64,000 nucleotides of DNA from Bradyrhizobium sp. BRP22 (GCF_020194175.1 NZ_JADYVX010000028.1:51342-115341); one strand, 5' to 3'. Counted from the first letter of the stretch, positions 1 to 9,391 are shown. Numbers and translations: made by a program. The notes: generated from the letters alone by a model not told the origin.

Positions 1-385
1 GAGAGTATCCCGTATCGTTGTCCCGGAATTTTCGAGGCTGCCAATATGGGCTGAGCGGCTGCACGTCAATGGAAGGCGTGACCCGGATTACCCTCAGTTG
101 GAATATTCTCCGACTGATGCGCGATTGAGCGCAGCCATTCTCGCAAACCAATTTTCTGGAGCAAATTTCAGTCGGCAGTGGATGCTGCATCCAGGGCTAC
201 GACCGTTAATGAGTGGGGCATCTGGCGAGGGCCGGAGGCGGACTTCCATGATCCGGATGCCGGAGCTTCTGACCTGTCCGGCCGCATCGGCCCGTACGAG
301 AAAAATTGGCATTCTGGCGTGTTGCGGTCGGCTTCAAGCGAAGAGCCCGCCCGATCCGCTCGGGCGGGGCTTGGCGGAGCGAGCC
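1..385. other. Left edge, no supported gene
   Basis: Short overlapping reading frames exist on both strands, but none resembles a known protein or has a convincing ribosome binding site. The only structure seen is the hairpin downstream of the DUF736 gene. Confidence 0.5.
346..368 (-). terminator. Hairpin after DUF736 gene
   Basis: Perfect 9-bp stem (CCCGCCCGA, 346-354, with its complement at 360-368) and a 5-nt loop, 17 nt beyond the DUF736 stop codon. There is no clear U-tract on the minus strand, so it may be a weak terminator or an mRNA 3' stabiliser. Confidence 0.4.
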
Positions 386-706
386 TCACTCGCCGTTTTT
401 CCGCGGCCGCGACCAGAGCAGGGTGTAACCTTCGCCGCCCTCATCCTCGAACAGGTTCGCATAGATCGGCGCGTTGAAGGAGGGGGCGTCGAACTTGAGC
501 GAGAGATAGTCGCGGCCCTCTTCGGAGCGCTTGGACCACCCCGCGCCGATCTCGGCTCTACCCACGTAGACGCGGTGGCTTGGAGCATTCTCGCTTGCGC
601 GGTTGGGCTCGGCGACGATGCGGACGCCCTTGGCCTGCAGGCTCAGGGTGATGATCTCGCCCTGGAAATCGTTGCCGACCTTCTTGAAAGAACCGATGGT
701 AGCCAT
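386..706 (-). CDS. DUF736 family protein
   Basis: A 106-residue protein beginning MATIGSFKKVGNDFQGEI, the usual start of DUF736 proteins, which are small proteins of unknown biochemical role carried on rhizobial plasmids and ICEs. The frame stays open further upstream, but I chose this ATG because AAGGAG lies 8 nt before it and family members begin here. It has no signal peptide or membrane segment. The gene is preceded by the structured leader at 830-882, which resembles the one before the DUF2493 gene, so the two are probably co-regulated. Family assignment is firm; function is unknown. Confidence 0.9.
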   Translation of the reverse strand: MATIGSFKKVGNDFQGEIITLSLQAKGVRIVAEPNRASENAPSHRVYVGRAEIGAGWSKRSEEGRDYLSLKFDAPSFNAPIYANLFEDEGGEGYTLLWSRPRKNGE

Positions 707-829
707 GTCACATCTCCTTGAGTTGTTTCGAGCCGCGACCACCGCGGCCTCGATGGCGATGAAAAGGCCGAACGACGATCGGCGACGCACCCGCTCGCGG
801 GCCGAAGCGCAGCGGAGGACGCCTTTGGT

Positions 830-882
830 GAGACTTTCTTGCCTCGCGAGGAATGGGCGTCAGCCCAGGGGAAGAAAGTCTC
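830..882 (-). promoter_or_regulatory. Structured leader A (DUF736)
   Basis: An 11-bp perfect inverted repeat (830-840 with 872-882) encloses a 10-bp palindrome (842-851) and a small hairpin (854-858 with 863-867), giving a branched fold. It starts 124 nt upstream of the DUF736 start codon. The element at 3003-3059, 131 nt upstream of the DUF2493 gene, has the same layout. Four base pairs of the outer stem differ between the copies and all four remain paired. On the start-codon side both carry the shared box TCCTCCGCTG. I infer a cis-acting RNA or a protein-binding palindrome. Confidence 0.6.
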
Positions 883-889
883 AACCATG

Positions 890-1050
890 GCGTTGCGGCT
901 CAGACGATCGAGGCGCAGCCGGTCTTCGGCCAGATCAAGCCATCAAGAGGCCAGGTGCGTCCGCGCGCTGAACAACAGTTAGGGAGAAGACGTGGCCAAC
1001 ATTGGTTGTGTCAGGCAAGAGGCCGACGAGGTCCAGTCAGATAAAGAAAC
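890..1050 (+). pseudogene. Possible transposase C-terminal remnant
   Basis: One plus-strand frame contains the string VFGQIKPSRG, which resembles the end of IS1182/IS5-type transposases (a 'VFGQIK..RG' region followed by 'KV..EW'). The frame then degenerates and has no start. It would be an old insertion-sequence scar between the structured leader and the next gene. The match is short, so this is tentative; nothing else is visible between 883 and 1244. Confidence 0.3.
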
Positions 1051-1244
1051 AGCGTGCAGGAAAAGGCCATACGCTCTTGCCGCAAATTCCGCAAGCGAGC
1101 ATCTCCTCCTCCACTCACAGTGGGAAACGATCTCGGCGTCGTAGTATCTGGCAGCTCTGAACAGCCGCGCCGGCTGAAGATGCATCTCGACGAGACACCT
1201 GTCAGTCGATAGTGGCCGGGCCCCTCGGGCGTAGACGCGAAGGA

Positions 1245-1724
1245 TTATCCTTCGCGCGCCGCGGTCGTGAGAATTGGCTGAGAATTGCTCTGGCTCGCCC
1301 TGCCCGGCTCCGGACGTGGCTGTGCGAAAACAGTGATCCGCGTCCAGGCTGTGGCTCCGATGAAGACTGCACCGACGCAGGCGAAAACCTCGCGCCACAG
1401 CGGCGACGGCACGAAGACCTGGAACAGTCCGAAGATCACCTGGTAACCGGCAATGCCGGCCGGCACGACGAACACCGTCGCGACAATAGCGCGCAGGATC
1501 GTTGGTCTTGCCGTCGCAAACGCAAATTGACCAGTGGCGAGCGTCAGCGCGGCCGTGCCGATGCCAACGAGCAGCGCACCAACGACCCCAGTGCCGCTAT
1601 GCAATGCCAATATGCCGACGGTAACTGCCGTGAGGAATGGAAGGGCATAGACCGCGAGCTCAAAGATGAGCCAGCAGAACAAGCCGATTCCGAGCGTATT
1701 GAGGTCGAGTCCAAGGGCGAGCAC
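1245..1724 (-). CDS. Small membrane protein
   Basis: A 159-residue protein with four to five hydrophobic segments: about residues 8-28, 30-50, 55-72, 75-95 and 105-125. The C-terminus is polar. I chose the GTG at 1724 because CGGAGGC sits 7 nt before it; the ATG further upstream lacks a site and would add an arginine/glycine-rich stretch unlike a membrane protein. I do not recognise the family beyond seeing it as a hypothetical inner-membrane protein among mobile-element backbone genes. Its neighbours (DUF736, DUF2493) suggest an accessory role in element maintenance or transfer, but nothing proves it. Confidence 0.6.
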   Translation of the reverse strand: MLALGLDLNTLGIGLFCWLIFELAVYALPFLTAVTVGILALHSGTGVVGALLVGIGTAALTLATGQFAFATARPTILRAIVATVFVVPAGIAGYQVIFGLFQVFVPSPLWREVFACVGAVFIGATAWTRITVFAQPRPEPGRASQSNSQPILTTAAREG

Positions 1725-1933
1725 GGTGGTGGCCTCCGTTCGAGGATGTAACGGGTCGCGCCTTCCACCACCACCACGGCGCAACTGAATGTGTAGCTGA
1801 GACTAAGGCAAAGATGCGAAGCAAATCCGTCTTCGTAGCGGAAATGCTATTCTCATCTTCGACGAGTGGGTTATCGACACACAGACGGCTCAGTCCAGTC
1901 GTCCGACTTCGTTCCGAAATCTTTGGACGGCGC

Positions 1934-2872
1934 TCACGCGCCGCCGTTGCGGAATTTCCAGACGGGGATTCCGAGTTTCTTCGCCTTGTCAGCGAGGTTG
2001 TCCTGGATGCCGGTGCCCGGGAAGTGCATGACCCCGATCGGCATTGTGGCGAGCATGGCGTCGTTGCGCTTGAATGGTGCAGCCTTCGCATGTTTGGTCC
2101 AGTCCGGCTTGAATGCGATCTGCGGGACGTTGCGATTGCTCGCCCATTTGGAGGCGATGAGTTCAGCGCCCTTTGGCGAGCCGCCATGCAGGAGGACCAT
2201 GTCCGGATGTTTTGCATGAACCTTGTCGAGCCGGTCCCAGATGAGCGAGACGTCGCCAAAGTCGAGCCCGCCGGTGAGTGCGATTTTCGGTCCAGGCGGC
2301 AGCATCACCTCGGTGTCGGCGCGGCGCTTCGCGGCGAGGAAGTCGCGGCTGTCGATCATCGCGGCGGTAAGCGTGCGGTGGTTGACCACTGATCCGGAGC
2401 GCGGCCGCCAGGGTGAGCCGGTGTGGACTTCGAAGCGCTCGGCGGCCTGGTCGCGAAAGAGCTCCATGGCGTTGCGGCGTTCGACCAGCGTGATGCCTTG
2501 GGCCGTGAGGCGCTCCAGTTCGACCGACCGGACTTCCGATCCGTTCTGTTCGCGCTGGCTTTTCTGCTGCGTCTGCTCGTTACCATCGAGCTCGCGTTCG
2601 ATGCGGCTGACTGCGCGGTGGAACAGGTTGACCGTCGACCAGAGCAGGTCGTCGAGGTCTGTTTCGAGGCGGGTGTCGGAGAGCGTCGAGACTAGGGCAT
2701 CGAAGATATCGGCGATCGCACCGGCGACGACGTTGCCTTCGGGGAGCGGCCTTGGATCAGGCTCATCCTGCAAAGGACAGTAGCCGTAGAGCTGAAGTTC
2801 CTGGAGGACGTGATCAGTCGGGGATGAAGCGTGCGGCGGTTCGAAATCGGTGTCGTCGCGGTCGGTCGTCAT
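1934..2872 (-). CDS. DUF2493 / YspA-type SLOG protein
   Basis: A 312-residue protein. Residues 190-312 form the DUF2493 domain, a member of the SLOG superfamily of Rossmann-like nucleotide-binding proteins. Visible landmarks are KIALTGGLDFGD, the HGGSPKGAELIASKWA loop that typically binds a nucleotide or nucleotide derivative, and the terminal FPGTGIQDNLADKAKKLGI segment. The N-terminal 180 residues are acidic and probably helical. These proteins are common in rhizobial plasmid/ICE backbones; their ligand is unknown. A structured leader lies about 130 nt upstream. Family assignment is secure; the cellular role is not. Confidence 0.88.
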   Translation of the reverse strand: MTTDRDDTDFEPPHASSPTDHVLQELQLYGYCPLQDEPDPRPLPEGNVVAGAIADIFDALVSTLSDTRLETDLDDLLWSTVNLFHRAVSRIERELDGNEQTQQKSQREQNGSEVRSVELERLTAQGITLVERRNAMELFRDQAAERFEVHTGSPWRPRSGSVVNHRTLTAAMIDSRDFLAAKRRADTEVMLPPGPKIALTGGLDFGDVSLIWDRLDKVHAKHPDMVLLHGGSPKGAELIASKWASNRNVPQIAFKPDWTKHAKAAPFKRNDAMLATMPIGVMHFPGTGIQDNLADKAKKLGIPVWKFRNGGA

Positions 2873-3002
2873 GGGTGAGGTCCTTTGCCGGATCGGCCGC
2901 GCCCGTCGCGGCCTTCGTGGCGATCACTCAGACGGCGGGCGGAGCGGACCAGAACGCGGAGCGAAGCGGAGAGCCGAAGCGACAGCGGAGGATGGCGAAG
3001 GT

Positions 3003-3059
3003 GCGGCTATTTTGCTTCGCGATGCAAAGGCGCGGGACGCGCCGGCGGAAAATAGCCGC
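3003..3059 (-). promoter_or_regulatory. Structured leader B (DUF2493)
   Basis: An 11-bp perfect inverted repeat (3003-3013 with 3049-3059) encloses an inner hairpin (GGCGCG, 3029-3034, with CGCGCC, 3038-3043) and a TTCGCGA core. It matches leader A at 830-882 in order and spacing, with compensatory changes in the outer stem, and is followed toward the gene by the same TCCTCCGCTG box. It lies 131 nt upstream of the DUF2493 start. Confidence 0.6.
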
Positions 3060-3183
3060 GCCGCAGCCATTGCCGGGCCGAGCCGCCTGCCGTCCGATCG
3101 CCCTCTAGAAGGCCTGGGGCGCGTCTCTGTCCGGCGACGGCGGCCTCACCGACCGAACGCGACGGCGTGCGACCGACCGAAGT

Positions 3184-4245
3184 TCAGCCCGTCTCGACAG
3201 CCGCAAAGGACATGAAGCGCACAACGTCCTGCGGAGCGATTTGTACGCGCATGGCCCCACGCAGCTCTTCGACGCCAAGGGTCCGCAGATCTTCGTTGAA
3301 ATCGCCAAGCCGCGGCGACAGTGGTATCGCCTCAATGCCACTCTCCAGCGCGCGTTCGGTCAACGCCGCTACCGCGAAGTCGCCGGCCGGATCCGCGTCG
3401 CGCGCGATGTAGAGCCGACGAAGTGTCAGTGGGAGCAAGAGTGCGGCGAGATGGTTGGCGGAGAGCGCAGCAGCCATCGGCATCGTCGGCAGGGCACAGC
3501 GCAGTGACGCCATGGTCTCGATGCCCTCGCCCGCCGCGAGCACGTCGTTCGCCGCGCCGAATCGGACCGCGTTGCCGAGAAGGTCGCCCATGGCTCGCCG
3601 CGGCGTGTCAATCGGCGCCTTGCCGAGGGTTGCGGAATCAAAGCCGTCGGGATCGAGCCAGGTCCGATGGACCCCCGTGATCCGACCGTCGAGATCGGTG
3701 ACACGGGCAATCAATGCAGGCCAAGTCTCAACCGGCGCATCCTCATCGGGCCGGTAGTAGCAGCGCGGATGAAAACGTAACGCCCCATCGTGGCGTAAAG
3801 CCGTAATGCGACGGTTGCGCAAATACGTCTCTGCGAGGGTCCGGGCAATCGGCTGTGATACGGCGAACAGTCGTCGCGCCACCTCCCGCGACCCGCTCTG
3901 CACTGGGGTGCGCGTCGCGCCCGGCGACGGCCCACGCTCCGAGCAAGGCAACTTGAGAAAGCGTCGCGCCTCCTCGGCGACATCGTGGAAATCGAGGAGC
4001 CGGCAGCTTTCCCGGATGACGTCCAGCAGATCGCCATGCTCACCCGAGGCGGCATCGGTCCATTTACCGGCTGGTCCCTTTGAGGACTCTCTCAATCGGA
4101 CGAACATGGAGCGACCAGGCGTGTTGCGGACATCACCGACCACCCAGTAGCGGCCTTGCCGACGGCCGTTGGAGAGATAGTAGCGGCACACCGCCTCGGC
4201 ATCGCGCGCGAGACGGTGCGCCAGCTCGGAAGCGTCGCGCGGCAT
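3184..4245 (-). CDS. Toprim domain protein (DUF7146 type)
   Basis: A 353-residue protein. The C-terminal half carries a Toprim fold: LAAGEGIETMASL with the conserved glutamate (about residue 240) and YIARDADPAGD with the paired aspartates (about residue 283), the metal-binding residues of primases and topoisomerases. The N-terminal part resembles the primase-like region of plasmid Toprim proteins. The ATG overlaps the stop codon of the helicase gene in a TGATG arrangement, so the two should be translationally coupled. I infer a role in replication or processing of the mobile element. The upstream GTG at 4248 is an alternative start. Confidence 0.88.
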   Translation of the reverse strand: MPRDASELAHRLARDAEAVCRYYLSNGRRQGRYWVVGDVRNTPGRSMFVRLRESSKGPAGKWTDAASGEHGDLLDVIRESCRLLDFHDVAEEARRFLKLPCSERGPSPGATRTPVQSGSREVARRLFAVSQPIARTLAETYLRNRRITALRHDGALRFHPRCYYRPDEDAPVETWPALIARVTDLDGRITGVHRTWLDPDGFDSATLGKAPIDTPRRAMGDLLGNAVRFGAANDVLAAGEGIETMASLRCALPTMPMAAALSANHLAALLLPLTLRRLYIARDADPAGDFAVAALTERALESGIEAIPLSPRLGDFNEDLRTLGVEELRGAMRVQIAPQDVVRFMSFAAVETG

Positions 4246-7200
4246 CACGCGGCCTCCCGCCCACCGATCCCCTCGACCGGATAGCGCTCCAGCACCTTGG
4301 CGAGGACGTCGATGCGGCTTCTATCTGTCGGCACGAACATGCGCAGCGTCCAGGAGATGATCTCGTGGAAGAGGCCATAAGCCTTGAGGCGGTCCCGCAT
4401 CGCATCGGTGAAGCCTGACAGCTCGATGCGGTAGCCACCCATGACCTGAACCCGACGGAGCTGGAGGCCTTCGGCGAGCCCAAGGACAGTGCGGCCCGCC
4501 ATAAGCGCGGTGAACGCGGCATCCGGAGTCAGCATCGGCGCGTCGGTTGCGAGCGTGCTTGCAACCCATGCGGGCGATACCTTGCGGCCGATGATGCGCT
4601 CACCCGCATCGGTCTGAAGCCGGTAGACGCGTGTTGACTCGTTCGGCAGCCGCTTCCAGATCGGCAGGAGTAAGCCCGTCACGATGTGGATGGTGCCGTC
4701 GGTGAACTCCGGCACGTCCGTGAGCTCGGCGGTCCAAGCGGTGGCGAAGCGCTTGCGGTCGGCTTCGATCCAATGGCTCTCCGCCATCGCCGTCAGGGCA
4801 ACACCGTGGTGCTCCATCGGTCGGATCAGCCGCACGCGCCGCTCGACTTCACCGTCGTCGAGCATCAGACTTGGCGCCGGGACTTGCACGGCCGCACGGC
4901 CGGTGCGCTCGTTGACCAGCAGAACAGCACGCGGATCGGACAGCCGATCCAAAGCCTCCGCTAGCGTCACGGGTCGATTGCGCTGACGCTCGGTGATGGT
5001 GAGAAGCCGCGTCTCCGCGCCGGTCACCGGATGGGTGTAGATCGTGCGCCGATCCGCGATGACAAAGCTCTCGGCGCCGAGTGTCTCCAGACCGATATCG
5101 TAGGTCCCCGATGCGATGGCGCCTTCGACCCGCGCAGTCAGCAACTGCTCGAAGGCCGTGAACAGCACGTTCTGCAGCTCGATCGTCAGCGCCAGCAGCC
5201 GATTCAGGAAGGTGGTGATCGGCGGAAGCTCATCCCTGATGCCGCCATCATCCATAAGCTTCAGGCCGGTGGCCGCCTCGAACCTCTCGAGCGAGCAGCC
5301 TTCCACCTTGCCCCGGACCAGCAGCATGTAGAGCAGGCGCAGCGCATCGCGGCCGTAATGGCTCTCCAGATTGTCCTCTGGTCGAAACAGGCCCTGCCCG
5401 CCGGTCTGACGCTGGCCGCGCGTGATCGCGCCCAGCGTGTCGAGACGACGCGCGATGGTGCTGAGAAAGCGCTTCTCGGCTTTCACATCCGTCGCGATGG
5501 GGCGGAACAGCGGCGGCTGCGCCTGGTTGGTGCGATTGGTACGGCCGAGGCCCTGGATGGCGGCATCGGCCTTCCAGCCCGGTTCGAGCAGGTAGTGGAC
5601 GCGCAGGCGCCGGTTTCGTGCCGACAGCTCGGCATGGTAGCTCCTGCCAGTGCCACCTGCGTCCGAGAAGACGAGGATGCGCTTGACGTCATCCATGAAG
5701 GCAACGGTTTCCGCAAGATTGGCCGAACCGGCACGGTTCTCGACCACGAGGCGGTCGCCCTTGCGGATGACGCGGCGGGAGCGCCCGGTCACCTCGGCGA
5801 CCATATCGGTGCCGAACCACTGGATAATCTGGTCGAGCGCGCCGGGCACGGGCGGGAGCGAGGCGAGCTTCTCGATCAGGCGGTCGCGGCGGGCAACCGC
5901 CTCGCGGCTCTCGACCGGCTGGCCGTCACGGTAGACGGGCCGGGACGAAAGATTGCCTTCCGAGTCGGTGAAGGGCTCGTAGAGCTGCAGCGGGAAGGAA
6001 TGGGCGAGATAGTCGAGCACGTACTCGCGCGGGGTGATGTCGACCTGGATGTCGCCCCATTCCTCCGTCGGGATCTCCGCCAGCCGGCGCTCCATCAGCG
6101 CTTCGCCCGTGGAGACGATCTGGATGACGGCGGCATGGCCGGCTGCGAGATCGCGGTCGATCGAGCCGATCAGCGAGGGCGTCTTCATCGAGGTCAAGAG
6201 ATGGCCGAAGAAGCGCTGCTTGGCGCTCTCGAAGGCCGAGCGCGCGGCAGATTTCGCCTGCGCGTTCAGCGTTCCGATTTCGCCAGTGATGCTCGCAGCC
6301 TGCATGGCTGCGTCGAGGTTGTTGTGGATGATGCTGAATGCGCCGGCATAGGCGTCGTAGATACGGATCTGCTCCGGCGTGAGCTGGTGCTCGATCAGTT
6401 CGTATTCGACGCCCTCGTAGGAGAGTGAGCGAGCCGCATATAGTCCGAGCGCCTTGAGGTCGCGGGCCAGGACTTCCATGGCAGCGACACCGCCCTCCTC
6501 GATCGCCTCGACGAACTCGGCCCTGGTCGCGAACGGAAAATCCGCGCCACCCCACAGGCCGAGGCGTTGGGCATAGGCAAGATTATGGACCGTCGTGGCG
6601 CCGGTCGCCGAGACGTAGACCACGCGGGCATTTGGCAGGGCGTGCTGAAGCCGAAGCCCCGCGCGTCCCTGCTGTGAAGGCGGCTGGTCACCGCGTTCGC
6701 CCTTGCCGCCGGCGGCATTTTGCATCGCATGGGACTCGTCGAAGATGATGACTCCGTCGAAATCGGAGCCCAACCATTCGACAATCTGCCGAACGCGCGA
6801 AAGCTTCTCGCCGCGCTCATCGGTGCGCAGCGTGGCGTAGGTTGTAAAAAGGATGCCTTCGGTGAGCCGGATGGGAGTGCCTTGGCGGAAGCGAGAAAGC
6901 GGTGTGACGAGCAGCCGCTCCATGCCGAGCGCCGACCAGTCGCGCTGCGCATCCTCGATCAACTTGTCCGACTTGCTGATCCAGACGGCCCGGCGCCGAC
7001 CCTTCAGCCAGTTGTCGAGCAGAATGCCCACGACCTGACGGCCCTTGCCAGCGCCGGTCCCATCGCCAAGGAACCAGCCACGGCGAAAACGGACAGCATT
7101 CTCAGCGTCGTCGCGCGCGGCAGTGACGAGGTCGAAGGTCTCGTCGACCGTCCACGAACCGCTAAGGAAATCGGCATGCGCTTCGCCGGCGTAGATGATG

Positions 7201-8570
7201 CTTTCGAGCTGAGCGTCCGACAGCACGCCACCGGTGAGGAGATCGCTGAGGAGATGCGGCCGGTAGGAGGGCTTGGGTGGTGCGACCGAGGCCATCGCCG
7301 CCGACTGGACGAGCTTGGTCGGATGCGCCTGAGCGCCGGGAATGCGGATCGACTGCAATCCGTATTCTTCATAAAGCGCATCAGTCAGGTGGGCGCCCTC
7401 GGGCGGCGCCCAGTCCAGGGTTTCATAGGCGAGTTCGACACCTTGCGGCTCGGCAATCGCCGCGGCTTGAGGCCGCGAGGCCGCGCGCGCCAGATAGCCG
7501 CGGACAGTCCGGGGCCCTGCGGGACTGCCGGACGTCGCCACGGGAAACGTCGTGGCAATCGGGTCTCGCGGCGGAACGTGGTCGGCTATCCAGCCGAGGA
7601 GCGTCCCTACGTCGGGCGCGATCCCGACCGACGGCGGAAACCGCGCCGGGTCGGCTGCCGGCACACGGTCGATTACGGTGAGGCGCGTTTCGATCGTGGT
7701 GCCGTGCTTGGCATAGACTGCGCCGTCGATCGCCGCGGTGAAGACGATGCGGCCGCGCTCCTGCAGCCGGACGAAGGCCTCGCGCCAGGCGGGCGTTTCT
7801 GGTCCGAAGCTGGCTCCGGTGATCGTCACCAGCCGTCCGCCGTCGGCGAGACGCGCCAGCGCCGAGGCGACGTGGCGATAGGCGGCATCGGCCATCCGAC
7901 CACTGACATTCGCCATCGCCGAGAAAGGTGGGTTCATCAGCACGACAGTCGGCGCGACCGTGCGATCGAGGTGATCGTCGATCTGTGCGGCGTCGAAGCG
8001 CGTCACGCTGCGACCAGGAAAGACATGGGCGAGCAGATCAGCGCGGGTCGCTGCCAATTCGTTCACAACGATCGGCGCGTCGGCAAGCTCTGCGAAGATA
8101 GCGAGGAGACCCGTGCCCGCCGACGGTTCGAGAACCAAGTCGGCGGGTGTCATCGCGGCCGCTGTCGCGGCGGCGAATCCCAACGGGATCGGTGTCGAAA
8201 ACTGCTGAAAAGTCTCGCTCTCTTCGGAGCGGCGCGTGTGGGTTGGAAATAGGCTCGCGATCCGCGTGAGCATCGGCAGCATCTTGGCGGGCGACGCCGC
8301 CCTTGTTCGCATCGCCTGGCCATACTTGCGCAAGAACAGCACGGTCGCGGCCTCACAGGCGTCATACGCCATCTTCCAGGTCCAAGCCCCGCTGCCGTCG
8401 CCCGCGCCGAATGCGCTTTCCATCGCTGCACGCAGGGCCTCAGCATCGACGCGCTGGCCGCGTTCGAGAGCGGGCAGCAGGCGATTGGCGGCGGCGACGA
8501 TGGCGGAGGCTAGATCTGTGGCAAAGCGGCATGAACCGGACGCATTTGCGCCGGGAAAAACATCCATCAT
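4245..8570 (-). CDS. Strawberry-notch-like methylase-helicase
   Basis: A giant 1441-residue protein. Residues about 120-300 are a class I SAM-dependent methyltransferase with LEPSAGTGLLAI (motif I) and the adenine-methylase signature VLMNPPF. The centre is an SF2 helicase: FLGDGTGAGKGRQ (Walker A-like), IIFDESHAMQN (DEAH) and, near residue 1010, QGLGRTNRTNQ (motif VI). This is the bacterial strawberry-notch type found on plasmids and ICEs. I start at the ATGATG at 8570 because the upstream stretch corresponds to the noncoding leader shared with the ParB and ArdC genes; an ORF from 8732 would read through it. Likely role: DNA modification and remodelling for element maintenance or transfer. 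Confidence 0.85.
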   Translation of the reverse strand: MMDVFPGANASGSCRFATDLASAIVAAANRLLPALERGQRVDAEALRAAMESAFGAGDGSGAWTWKMAYDACEAATVLFLRKYGQAMRTRAASPAKMLPMLTRIASLFPTHTRRSEESETFQQFSTPIPLGFAAATAAAMTPADLVLEPSAGTGLLAIFAELADAPIVVNELAATRADLLAHVFPGRSVTRFDAAQIDDHLDRTVAPTVVLMNPPFSAMANVSGRMADAAYRHVASALARLADGGRLVTITGASFGPETPAWREAFVRLQERGRIVFTAAIDGAVYAKHGTTIETRLTVIDRVPAADPARFPPSVGIAPDVGTLLGWIADHVPPRDPIATTFPVATSGSPAGPRTVRGYLARAASRPQAAAIAEPQGVELAYETLDWAPPEGAHLTDALYEEYGLQSIRIPGAQAHPTKLVQSAAMASVAPPKPSYRPHLLSDLLTGGVLSDAQLESIIYAGEAHADFLSGSWTVDETFDLVTAARDDAENAVRFRRGWFLGDGTGAGKGRQVVGILLDNWLKGRRRAVWISKSDKLIEDAQRDWSALGMERLLVTPLSRFRQGTPIRLTEGILFTTYATLRTDERGEKLSRVRQIVEWLGSDFDGVIIFDESHAMQNAAGGKGERGDQPPSQQGRAGLRLQHALPNARVVYVSATGATTVHNLAYAQRLGLWGGADFPFATRAEFVEAIEEGGVAAMEVLARDLKALGLYAARSLSYEGVEYELIEHQLTPEQIRIYDAYAGAFSIIHNNLDAAMQAASITGEIGTLNAQAKSAARSAFESAKQRFFGHLLTSMKTPSLIGSIDRDLAAGHAAVIQIVSTGEALMERRLAEIPTEEWGDIQVDITPREYVLDYLAHSFPLQLYEPFTDSEGNLSSRPVYRDGQPVESREAVARRDRLIEKLASLPPVPGALDQIIQWFGTDMVAEVTGRSRRVIRKGDRLVVENRAGSANLAETVAFMDDVKRILVFSDAGGTGRSYHAELSARNRRLRVHYLLEPGWKADAAIQGLGRTNRTNQAQPPLFRPIATDVKAEKRFLSTIARRLDTLGAITRGQRQTGGQGLFRPEDNLESHYGRDALRLLYMLLVRGKVEGCSLERFEAATGLKLMDDGGIRDELPPITTFLNRLLALTIELQNVLFTAFEQLLTARVEGAIASGTYDIGLETLGAESFVIADRRTIYTHPVTGAETRLLTITERQRNRPVTLAEALDRLSDPRAVLLVNERTGRAAVQVPAPSLMLDDGEVERRVRLIRPMEHHGVALTAMAESHWIEADRKRFATAWTAELTDVPEFTDGTIHIVTGLLLPIWKRLPNESTRVYRLQTDAGERIIGRKVSPAWVASTLATDAPMLTPDAAFTALMAGRTVLGLAEGLQLRRVQVMGGYRIELSGFTDAMRDRLKAYGLFHEIISWTLRMFVPTDRSRIDVLAKVLERYPVEGIGGREAA

Positions 8571-8670
8571 GGGAGATTTCTTTCGGAGAGCGGAAATGGG
8601 TCGAGCCGCGCGGCGCTCTCTTAAGATCCGCCACGGCTCAAACCCGGCCCGGCCCGCCTCTCCCTCTCTT
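8571..8670 (-). promoter_or_regulatory. GGGTTGGAG-type leader (helicase)
   Basis: Read on the minus strand, this leader has AAGAGAGGGAGAGGCGGGC, then GGGTTTGAG, then TTAAGAGAGCG before the helicase ATG. It is a diverged version of the leaders before the ParB gene and the ArdC gene, in the same order and at similar distance from the start. I infer a shared operator or leader. Confidence 0.45.
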
Positions 8671-8732
8671 GGGTCCGCCACGACAAATTGGCCGGCGCGA
8701 AAACGCCGACCCTCGATGTCAGAAAGCATCAA

Positions 8733-9331
8733 TCACGATTGCGTCGAACCGAGCAGGTGATAGGCACGCTTCTTGACGTTGGGAATGCGGTACAACCCGC
8801 CATGTTGCGGTTCACGGTACAGCACCGAGCGATGGCTGCGCGGATCGGCCACCACCTCGAACCGATCGAAACGGCCTCCATTGGAGAACAGCAAGGCCTC
8901 CTCGAAGACGATGGTCTGGCCGGGGCGCGGAGATGGCTTTCGCGAGAGCGCGCGGCGCGCCATCGCGTTTTCACGACATCGATCGCGCCATCCTTGCGCG
9001 TAAGGGCGATCGGTCGGCGTGAGCAGGTCGAGGATTGCTTGCGGGCAGTCGGCTTCATTCGGCCCAACGGTTTCGTCCATGTCCTTGTAGCCGAAAATGT
9101 AACCCTCGCGGTCGCGCGGGTTGTAACGGACCAGGCAGACCGCAGCCCAGACCGTGCGCTCGCCAGCGGCGAGGCGAACGGTTTCGACGGCGGCATAGTA
9201 GACGCGCATCGCTACCAGAGCTGAGCGCAGCACTTTCGACGTGACATCGGACCGCGTGAAGGTGAACTGCGCGTCGAGATATTGTCGCGGGCGGAATAGC
9301 GGCCAAGCGATTGCATGTAGAGCCATCCCAT
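8733..9331 (-). pseudogene. DUF6927 gene with N-terminal frameshift
   Basis: The body, from PRQYLDAQFTF onward, matches DUF6927-type proteins of plasmid/ICE backbones (about 195 residues, unknown function). Family members begin MGWLYM. That start is present at 9331 with GGAGG 7 nt upstream, but it is in a different frame and would give MGWLYMQSLGRYSARDNI before leaving the domain. The long open frame starts at an ATG 5 nt downstream (9326) and reads MALHAIAWPLF instead. So one base was gained or lost near 9285-9320. Either the gene is damaged, translation restarts at 9326 with an altered N-terminus, or the read has an error. Confidence 0.7.
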
Positions 9332-9364
9332 GATGGACCTCCTTTCGACTAAGGCTGATGATGC

Positions 9365-9391
9365 GAAAAGCCCGGCGCGGGTGGCCGGGCT
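9365..9391 (-). terminator. Terminator after ParB gene
   Basis: Perfect 8-bp stem AGCCCGGC/GCCGGGCT with a 7-nt loop, followed on the minus strand by TTTTC. It lies 59 nt beyond the ParB-like stop codon and before the DUF6927 gene, so it separates the two transcripts. Confidence 0.85.

Noticed and set aside
1212..1751. 179-codon plus-strand frame
   Set aside because: Opposite the membrane-protein gene; highly charged low-complexity composition with no family.
5031..6428. 465-codon plus-strand frame
   Set aside because: Antisense to the helicase gene; no known motifs, no ribosome site, and the opposite strand has clear catalytic motifs. A GC-rich shadow frame.
6720..8252. 510-codon plus-strand frame
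   Set aside because: Also antisense to the methyltransferase-helicase; arginine/glycine-rich, with no recognisable domain.
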